DNA of 64,000 nt, taken from the NCBI GenBank assembly GCA_016648135.1, contig JADDOH010004201.1, positions 1 to 64,000 on the forward strand, read 5' to 3'. A program made the translations under genes and the position numbers. Below, piece by piece: positions 56,280 to 64,000 of the stretch. The notes beneath the pieces are model-generated. The model was not told where the DNA came from. It saw only the letters and a program-made list of their open reading frames with translations, and made no database searches. This DNA is from Agrypnia vestita. Taxonomy: Eukaryota; Arthropoda; Insecta; Trichoptera; Phryganeidae. Each line of letters begins with the position of its first letter. Positions within the stretch are counted from its first letter, which is position 1.

Positions 56280-59200
56280 TTAGTTGGTTCAATTCTTCTA
56301 TATAATTGCTTAATGTAGGAAATAAATATTACAAATTAATAACGGAGGTGTATTAATGTGAGGCAGATAGAGCCCTCTCTTCTGGAATCACACCCAAAAA
56401 GTATGGTTATTGCTTAAATATACTAAATACCAATAACTCATGTATGTAAACTCAATATATATAACAATATATATATATGTATAACTCAATGTAATCGCGA
56501 GCCTCCCATAAAAAGTTTCGTAATTTTTTAAAGCACATTTCTAACGTTTTTTTTCGTTTAACACATTTTAAACAAATAAATATCTTTGAAAGTATGTGGT
56601 GATGGCATAAAAAAATTATGATAATTAAAATGTATGGAAAAATATATTTTAAGCCCTCCTTGAGTTGAATTATAATTTTTTACTCGAGTTTCGTGAGTAT
56701 CAGAATCTGTCATAATAAACTCGAGCAGTAAAGTATAAAAATTATTGAATTTAAACTGTAAAGTTAACATAATGAATTATGTTTTTCATCCATTTTAAAA
56801 ATAATAAATTCATCAATAATATAAAGTTAATTATTTCACAATCGTACATTTGTTGGTTTTTTAAGAAAATAAAATAAACAATCAAAAATTAATAATTTCC
56901 ATCATTACTGGCCATTTCTCTGATATTCTTACTCTTTTAAACCACAGCAATTAATATTTAAATCGGCACTTATTTAAAAACAATAAAATTATCATATCTA
57001 TATAGTTTATTATTGTAAAATATTTAAAAAAAGAAAACACAACTATTGTGTAAATGCCTGATAAAACACCTGGCTTCCTTTAGCAAAAGGTTTATTTCGA
57101 GAAACTAATAGGTGTAAAGTTTTTGATTGAAAAACTTTTGTTCAAAATTTTCTCTCCCGTTTTACGAGTCGACGCTGGTACCCTCTGTGAGGCTCAGGCT
57201 GGCCTGGAGAAGCTTAAAATACGTGTACAATGATAACACTTATATTAAAAAATGACAGTGGCGTCCGCAGGTTGTTGGCAAATTAAACTGTTTCTTCAAG
57301 GGCAATCTTTTTTCAAAAACAATTAATAATTTAATTAAAAATTTATAAAATATTAATTAAATTTGTCAAAAGAGTTCAATTGCAGTCTTTATATATATCT
57401 TTATATATACGATTTATATAACGATATTTCGTTAACATGAATTATATAAATCTCACAGAGACGAGGGTCTATATGAGAATGTTTACATTACGATCGACGG
57501 TTTATATGACAACGTATAGGTATATAAGAAACTTTTATGAAAGTCTCTTCTACGATGGCCTAGGGCTTACAACCTAGCTTAGGTAATCACTCTACACAAT
57601 GCAACGTTCACCAATTCTATTGAAAGAATATGCACACATTATCAAATTTTGGAAGTTGTACATGTGTTACAATTCTTAGGACCTTCCGTATTTTTAAATT
57701 TTTATTTATTTATTATAAATACACATCATGGTACAGAATACAACGATCATTCATACATTAAGATCGTATTACTCTCGACAAAAGAGCTGAGGCTCGTGGT
57801 TATGGGAGGAGTAAATCACATCATAATATTTTATGAATATTACAATTTTTATAACAAAAGTATTAAGAAACAAAAAATATATAATAAAAATAATACGCAA
57901 GCTTAAAAGTAGGATCTTAAAATTCTCTTACAGAAGTTACTTTTTATAGATTTTTATATAAAAAAAGTAATGATTGGGTTTTGGGTACTGGACGCAAATG
58001 CACGTTATTTATAAGTGCCGAGCTGAAAGTTTAATTAACTTTCTTTAGAAATAATGTTGAAGTCCAGTACTAGACCTAGATGCTTATGCAGATACTGTAC
58101 TTGCAGTTTACTAAGGAATTTATTTTAATAGCGCAGAGTTCCGTTGATACAACATTAAAGGATAGGTTAAGTTTAAATCCAATCAATGAAGTTTCAACCG
58201 CAAGAGAAACACCACACAGCCTTTACAGACATCGGAGAATCTACAGTACCTATTCATAGTGATTTGCGTACTTTATAACGTTTTTAGAAAATATTAAAGA
58301 TTTAATAATAAATCATATTTTTTGAGTATGTTCAATTTTTTATCAGGATTTTGTCCGCAGAGGGATCATTATTAATTAAGATTAAAATTATAGACGATAA
58401 GGCAGACAGACAGACAGATTAAAATTATAGACGATAAGATAGACAGACTAAGACTGACGTGGGTGTTACAGGGCTGAGGTGAATGTTTGAACATTGTAAA
58501 AATACTTTTAAGTTAGAAACGCGTATATAATATCAATAAATCAGTATATCCCAATCACAAGTGTCTTCAGCCTGCTCTAGCAACATGTGCACATAGCAAT
58601 GTATCAATTCAATGCGTCCATGAATTATTTACTGCACATGATAGTGTACAGTGCACGTGGTGAACAAGCAAACAAAATAAAAGTGGTAACACGAACGTGA
58701 TTGATACAGAATAACATGAACGTCGCAAATTTAAATACGAGTAGGTGGTCGTTGTCACATGCGATCTGCGTTTGCCTATTTTAGTTTAAAACAAATATGT
58801 GTGTATGCGTGTGAGGGGAAATGTGTCACCTCGCAAGTTCTAAATTAAAAAAAAAAATGCTATTGTTACATAACAGACAATTATCAATTATAAATATTAT
58901 CAATGTTCATTCAGCCATGTAATTGTAAGACTGGAACAGTCCGTTCAGTACATCAGCTTCATTCGAAAGTCCCGGCTGTCAGATGAAAAGCTCGTTGGAT
59001 TGTCTCATTATTTCAAAGCTGCGATTTAATGTTCGGTGAGCGATATTTATACTCGTTTAACGCGTACATTTTCTGCCTTTCTACAGATTTGCTGTTTCGT
59101 TCGCCGCTGTAGTAAAACAACATAATTCAAACTCGCGATTTAATGGCGTAGATTTTTCAGTCGGCCATGGATCGTGAGCCAGGTGACCTGATTCTAAAAC

Positions 59201-59890
59201 CGTAATACTAAAGAATGGTGGCTTTTCAGTGCAATTTGTTCCCAGACTAGAAAAGTAAAAAAAGAAAAACTGCACATGCGTTCTAAGCGAAACTGTTTTA
59301 AGTGTTGGCATTTTGTTCGTTGATTTTTGACTCGAATAGTCGATGTTGTTGATTTTGATTGATAGTTTCATACTTATTTAATTGTAATCTGTTGTAACGT
59401 TAAAAGTAGGTTACCATCTAAATTTCTTCGCATTTTGTCTGTGCCCGACAATAAGTTTTTCGTGTGAAACCAACGAAAAATTAAGACAATGCATGTAGAC
59501 GGCACTACCCATATCCGTCGAAATTTTGCATGCGAAGATCATATACGTCGGCGGGGAAAAACATAATCAACTATTCTATTTCCGAATATCCGTTTCGAAT
59601 GTCCGCAACTCCCTGGAATTACAACAATAATGCTGATGACGAGTAGCTGCTAATGAGGCGCGTGCACCTGAGTATGACACGCCAATCAGAGCGTGGCAAA
59701 GGTTACTCGCAAGGGTTTTTATTAATTATTATATTTATTATAATTAAAATTATTATAAATAATAATTTTTAATTATAATTAATAATTATTTAGTATTCGT
59801 AAACCCGTTATTTTTTATGGGTTTACGGATAGTTGAACGTCTCTATAGGAGCATAGCCATGGAAGGGTAAATATAACTAAAATTAAAATA
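56280..59890. other. mostly gene-free stretch
   Basis: 57690-57830 carries a LINE 3'-UTR-like block (TTATTTATTTATTATAAATA and GGTTATGGGAGGAGTA) shared with 49480-49512. 57450-57610 is related to the repeat at 32870-33000. CAGTGGCGTCCGCAGG at 57257 looks like one hAT-type end without a partner. GACA-type microsatellite traces occur at 58397-58450. 59715-59800 is an AT palindrome. No gene recognised. Confidence 0.4.
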
Positions 59891-59899
59891 ATCGCTAAG

Positions 59900-60213
59900 T
59901 GTAACAGCGGCCTGGTGGACGTGACTACTGCTAAGCTGAGTCACACGTATACCGGCACGCACACCCCTACAAACGATGGAGTTTCTCTAACAGTATAAAA
60001 GGAGGAGCAAGAAGCCACCGCTACCTCTCTCGACTGTCGACCAGCAAAGGGAACGCCGAAGGCCCTGTCGACCGTCTCTCCGAAAATTATCTTTATTCTC
60101 GCATCACAAATTGTAATTAAGCTCAACTATTGTAATTATTAAACATTTAATAAATCTTGTAAAGCCTCTCACAAGTTTTACCCACATTAGAGATTCCGTA
60201 TTATATACGGTGG
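59900..60213 (+). mobile_element. probable solo LTR
   Basis: Starts TGTAACAGCGGCC, has a TATA box (59994-60000), a GC-richer transcribed-leader-like part, an AATAAA signal at 60149-60154 and ends near ATTATATACGGTGGTGACC. The last part resembles an LTR end followed by a primer-binding site. No matching second LTR or target duplication was found. Confidence 0.5.
59994..60000 (+). promoter_or_regulatory. TATA box in LTR-like sequence
   Basis: TATAAAA followed by GGAGGAGC, placed as expected for an LTR promoter. Confidence 0.4.
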
Positions 60214-60719
60214 TGACCAAATAAAGCAGTCTCTACAAAACCAATTCCCATACAGTTCTATTTATTTTTGTACAGTTATTTGCTACCCACCACGAAAAAT
60301 TGACCAGGTGGGAGAGAGCCATCAAAAATGTTTTAAACTCCAGGCCGAATCTGCTCTAAATGTAAATGAGATCAATGCCAGGATCATCTTCACATACGGG
60401 ATTTTTGGCTACGCATATGCAATAATAACTTGAAAATTTCACACAGCTAACGATGCAATGAAGGCAATTTGAGCAAGCAACAATGGATTCCAATTATGGA
60501 TGGATTCCAAGATAACAATTTCTCAGCCATGAATGTTTGACTTAGCTTAAGTCTGTGACAAATTCTCATAACCATGAAAGAGATTTAGTGGTATTTACGA
60601 AGCATATTCTGACTCGAATTTCTAGGTTGATGCGACTATTTTCAGCTCCCAACAAAATTTATATCATGAAATATATATTTTTAAGTATTGAAGTAACTGG
60701 CACAAAATTAGAAGCCATA

Positions 60720-60895
60720 GGCCGGCGCCATACTGCGCTGATGATCCACCGCATTTTTTCCGTCGCGTCAAATCGGCAAAGCAAATTGATCGACCGATCA
60801 TCCACGTACTGTGTTTGATAAGCGCAAACTGTATGGAAAGAAATGGGAAAAAAAGAAGAGACGTGGCGGAAAACCCGCGTAGTGTGACGCCGGCC
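60720..60895. mobile_element. 176-bp MITE-like element with 20-bp TIRs
   Basis: GGCCGGCGCCATACTGCGC at the left and, reversed, GGCCGGCGTCACACTACGCG at the right. The interior is short and non-coding. No certain target duplication. Confidence 0.7.
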
Positions 60896-61384
60896 ATATT
60901 GTTATAAGAAAATTTAAAAAAAAGTTGATATAAATATAACGATAAATAAAATACATCATTTTAACGTCTGCAAAGAATTTAAAAACACAAATGGAGAAAA
61001 TTTTTTTTTTTCTTGCAAGCAACAAGTTCTTATATATGGTAGGAAATGAAATAACAATAATAATTTTTATTTACAATAATTTTGATACCTAAAAAATGTA
61101 CGAAAATAAAACATTTTCGCCGTAAAAGTGAAGTACCTGCCCATCCAGAGGAGATAAAAATAAAACTGTCGAGGAACGGCAACAATGTCAATTTAATGTT
61201 TTTCCATGGCCATGCTTTTCATTTCCCGTCACTAATTGTTTTCACACGAGATAGTGCTTTGTGTTTTATGATAACACGACTTATCAGCCAATAACGTATG
61301 AACGTTTATGTGTAACAATGTGGGTTGTGACGTGACTATTGGTTATGACAAGATACATCAGTCCATCTCTTCTATATTTTTTTT

Positions 61385-61598
61385 ATTAACACAATGATTT
61401 ATACACAACGTTTTATTCCACTAATTTGAGTTATATAAGCCTGAGCGCTTTCGATGGACACCACCATCATCCTCAGAGGCAATATAAGAACTTATTGTAA
61501 ATCAATATGGCCGACAAATAGAAAGTAAAGGGATGACGGAGAGTGGGGGGGAGGGTAGTTATTTGGAATCAAACTTGTGTATAAATCATTGTGTTAAT
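61385..61598. mobile_element. 214-bp TIR element carrying a hammerhead motif
   Basis: 24-bp perfect inverted ends (61385-61408 and 61575-61598; left end ATTAACACAATGATTTATAC). Inside lie the hammerhead-like motif (61439-61480) and a G-rich stretch (61535-61555). No protein is encoded, so it is non-autonomous. Confidence 0.85.
61439..61480 (-). ncRNA. hammerhead-ribozyme-like motif with intact core
   Basis: Minus strand: stem I GCCU, CUGAGGA, one U, stem II GAUGG/CCAUC with a 6-nt loop, GAAA, GCGC, UC, stem I AGGC. Every conserved core base of the hammerhead is present. Stem I pairs four of four and stem II five of five. GCGC is self-complementary, as in the minimal type I hammerheads thought to act as dimers. 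The extra U before stem II departs from the classical form. Predicted cleavage follows the C at 61443. Confidence 0.65.
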
Positions 61599-61954
61599 CA
61601 TGAACTTCCACTCTGTAAACGAAACAACGCTTAATTTATTTATTTTTTTATTTATACTGAATGAACTACCATTAACCAAATATGTTATAGAAACAAATGT
61701 TCCATACAGATTATTACAAAGATAAGTAATAAATTACCTTTACAAGCAATTAAAAACAATATAACCACATAAAAAAATTAAACTATTAATAACATTTTGA
61801 AAAATTATGAACAGAAAATACATTTCAAAAGAATAAATTAATATAACAGTTAAGGATGTGTAAAAATGTGCAAATTCACCACTATCGTTTACAAAAAAAA
61901 CAGTAGAAATGGTAAAAGTACTTATATTTTCATAACTAAGATTTTTGACATCAA

Positions 61955-62110
61955 ACATAATAATTTCGTTGTCCGTCCTTCCGTACGTCTGTCTGTCTGT
62001 CCCCATAACTTCGTGTAACGTCCGTAATTCATGGCTAAAAAAAAACAAATTAAACGGCCGGAGATTGGGCTTGAACCCCGGGCCAGCAAACCCTAACCGG
62101 CCTCTCTACG
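61955..62110 (-). repeat. tRNA-derived SINE, family 2
   Basis: Minus strand: CCGGGGTTCAAGCCCAATCT (B box), TTTTAGCCATGAATTACGG, GTTACACGAAGTTATGG, then GACAGACAGACAG. It matches 49985-50165 block for block. Confidence 0.8.
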
Positions 62111-62529
62111 CTTGTTGCTACGTTTGCCTATCCGTGGATCGCCTAAAAGATAAATATATACTAGGGGATGCGAAACAATGTTTCGTCATTTTTGACGGGT
62201 TACAGCTAGTGTTGTAAATAAAAAATAGTTTGTGCAGCGACCTGAAAATATATAAATATATCTTCGATTGCTGATTCCCGGATACTGTAGCGTGGTCAGC
62301 TCCCGGCAGCATCCGTCGAATATCCCACAGATTCCGGTTTACCCGGTAGTGTCATTAGAGCTTTTAATTATCAATGTGATGTACAATCGAACTCATGCAC
62401 TTATGAGTATACCGAGGACGTATGATTACAGAAACCTAAGATTCTAAACACATATTTTCCTAAAAATGCTGTATGCGCATTGGTGTATATTTTTATTATA
62501 AATGCGCTTATATCGGCACATCTCGGATT

Positions 62530-62610
62530 ACCGGTCGCAGCTGAGGTAGTTAAGAGTTCTGATTTTCCTTCGACAGATGAAGGTTCCAATCCCCTGCTGC
62601 CAATGTCAAA
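62530..62610 (+). repeat. tRNA-like SINE head
   Basis: AGCTGAGGTAGTTAAGAGTTC (A-box-like) and GAAGGTTCCAATCCCC (B-box-like), about 30 bp apart. No clean cloverleaf. Confidence 0.45.
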
Positions 62611-62879
62611 CTTGTGTTTTCACATTTTTTCACAAGGGCTTCGGGTAAAAGCGCGGCATCGAGACCCAGAATATAATATTTCGCCACGCCCGTCACAGTT
62701 AGCCATTGGACGCGCACGTGTGGCACGCTACTACCGGGAAGGGTATATTACGAAAAAATTATTTGAAATGTTTGTATGATCGATACTTTTTGCATATTAT
62801 TAATATTTAAAGCATTTAATTTGTGGTTAGACATTACAACAGTGTTAGTTAAATTAGTATAAACCACTACCAAATTTTA

Positions 62880-62921
62880 GGTTTACCGGTTTCGAGACGT
62901 ACCCGTCTCTTCGTCAGGACC
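62880..62921 (-). ncRNA. hammerhead-like motif, left arm, intact core
   Basis: Minus strand: GGUC, CUGACGA, A, stem II GAGAC/GUCUC (GGGUAC loop), GAAA, CCGG, UA, AACC. Core bases are complete and CCGG is self-complementary. Stem I has one mismatch. Confidence 0.55.
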
Positions 62922-63164
62922 AACTATGTTCGCAACACTATACATCACAACACAATATTGTTAACCTTTTACCAATATTTATCACATGCGTGTCGGTAAC
63001 ACCCACATTAGACTCCGCCCCCTCTCACTTTCTCTCCCTCGTAGATTCCTAGTTAGTGCATGCTTGTCCTTGACAAGATTAACACGCATTTGATAAAAAT
63101 TGGTAAAATGTTAACAATACTATGGTTGTGGTCTATAGTGGTGTGAACATAGTAGTGTAGTTTT

Positions 63165-63206
63165 GGTCCTGACGAAGAGACGGGTACGTCTTGAAAACGG
63201 GAGACC
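63165..63206 (+). ncRNA. hammerhead-like motif, right arm, decayed
   Basis: Plus strand: GGTC (63165-63168), CTGACGA, A, GAGAC/GTCTT, GAAA, then ACGGGA in place of CCGGTA, GACC. Stem I pairs perfectly, but stem III and the cleavage triplet are altered. Confidence 0.45.
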
Positions 63207-63241
63207 TAAAATCTGGCAGCGGTTTATAATAATTTAACTAA

Positions 63242-64000
63242 AACTCTTAGATATTTTTTGCGTTAAATTCATTTTTTCATTTATTCATTTTTTGATAATA
63301 AATTATAATATCATTTAAGCAGAAAATGTATAACCGATAAATATGATAAATATGTAATATTCTCAATTAAAAAAACTAACCCATAAAAAACAAGTTTTTA
63401 TTATACTCCCTTTCTCATGTACTAGTGGAAACTGGTTTGGCGCTTAACCTACGCATAACCTACGGGCTTCGGTCAGGCGACGCTACGAAAGGGAGTAATA
63501 AAAATTTCCAAAAATCCAAAATTATACTATAATCAGGTTTAGTGTCTACCAGATGCGTCGCAGTCTCTTCATACAACTGAGTAAGTTGTATGAAAAAATA
63601 AAATTTTCTAAAAATCCAAAATTATACTATAATTTTTTTTTTAACGAATATTTGAAAAATCTTCTTGATCGTCGCCACAAGTCTGCTTGCAAGTCAGCTC
63701 GATTGGATCACGGGAAAAGGGTTAAAAATCGATACAAAGTTTTTTCGTCAGACGAGCAACCAGACGCTACGAGTTAAAAGAAAGGGTTTATCGGTAATTT
63801 AATTGGTTATTATTACAGTGTAAATAATCGAATTATATTACGATATAAATCAACAAATTGAAAAAAAAATTTAAATTCTAATTGTTTGGTACATGTCGAT
63901 ATTTATTTTACACAAAAATATTTTATTTTATTTTGGACAACGTTATCTAGAAGAGGCTACATTCAAATGCTATTAATTAGAACAATGTTGAAGCGTTTCC
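63242..64000. other. gene-free end of window
   Basis: AT-rich. A 35-bp stretch (AAAATTTCCAAAAATCCAAAAT..., about 63502) recurs at about 63600. The 74-codon frame at 63553 (RRHKSACKSARLDHGKRVK) is not recognised. Confidence 0.35.

Larger units (their letters stand above)
62845..63241. mobile_element. Penelope-like foldback element with two hammerhead motifs
   Basis: Arms of about 150 bp (62845-62995 and about 63090-63241) are reverse complements with about 80 percent match. Each carries TTAGTTAAATT at its end, ACCACTACC-type sequence and a hammerhead-like motif. The centre (63000-63090) is pyrimidine-rich and non-coding. The 34681-34825 palindrome is a shortened relative. Confidence 0.75.

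Noticed and set aside
57257..57290. hAT element starting at CAGTGGCGTCCGCAGG
   Set aside because: No matching inverted end or 8-bp duplication was found downstream or upstream.

Overview
The window looks like repeat-dense, AT-rich nuclear DNA of an insect. The evidence is a run of CCTAA (TTAGG-type) telomeric units at 43591-43643, a piggyBac-type transposon, P-element/THAP9-type and hAT-type remnants, Ty3/gypsy, Penelope-like and many LINE fragments, tRNA-derived SINEs, and a C2H2 zinc-finger gene with a separate acidic first exon. The order cannot be fixed from the sequence alone. Nothing bacterial or organellar was seen.

Layout: 1-6 kb holds a possible terminal-inverted-repeat (TIR) element, a minisatellite and a wrecked minus-strand Ty3/gypsy element. 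6.3-6.8 kb holds an orphan copy of the zinc-finger gene's first exon. 8.9-10 kb is an 18-copy, 56-bp satellite. At 10.2-13.8 kb a decayed minus-strand transposase-like gene is split at a TTAA by a piggyBac element (10936-13401). At 15.8-16.6 kb is a hAT-type miniature element with intact 8-bp target-site duplications. At 17-19.3 kb a second member of the split gene family is again interrupted by a TTAA-type element, which itself carries a LINE. At 19.3-21.2 kb is a minus-strand P-element/THAP9-like pseudogene.

The one convincing host gene is the zinc-finger gene on the plus strand. Two tandem first exons (21430-21586 and 21959-22115) share a phase-1 splice donor that fits the acceptor before the finger exon (27887-30306). 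The joined product would be about 858 residues with 27 C2H2 fingers. The array continues past its stop as broken fingers until a LINE cuts it off near 30980. The 5.8-kb intron holds a Penelope-like inverted-repeat element, LINE pieces and two TIR/foldback elements.

32-64 kb is mostly gene-free: LINE 3' ends, SINEs, foldback elements, LTR-like stretches, a telomeric-repeat island inside a 250-bp duplication, a GAA/TTC-rich minisatellite and microsatellites.

The most interesting recurring signal is a compact hammerhead-ribozyme-like motif: 4-bp stem I, CUGANGA, one extra base, stem II, GAAA, a 4-nt self-complementary stem III, then UH. It occurs in at least four different repeat families, at 5596, 22916/23471, 61439 and 62880/63165, with decayed versions near 34.6-34.8 kb.
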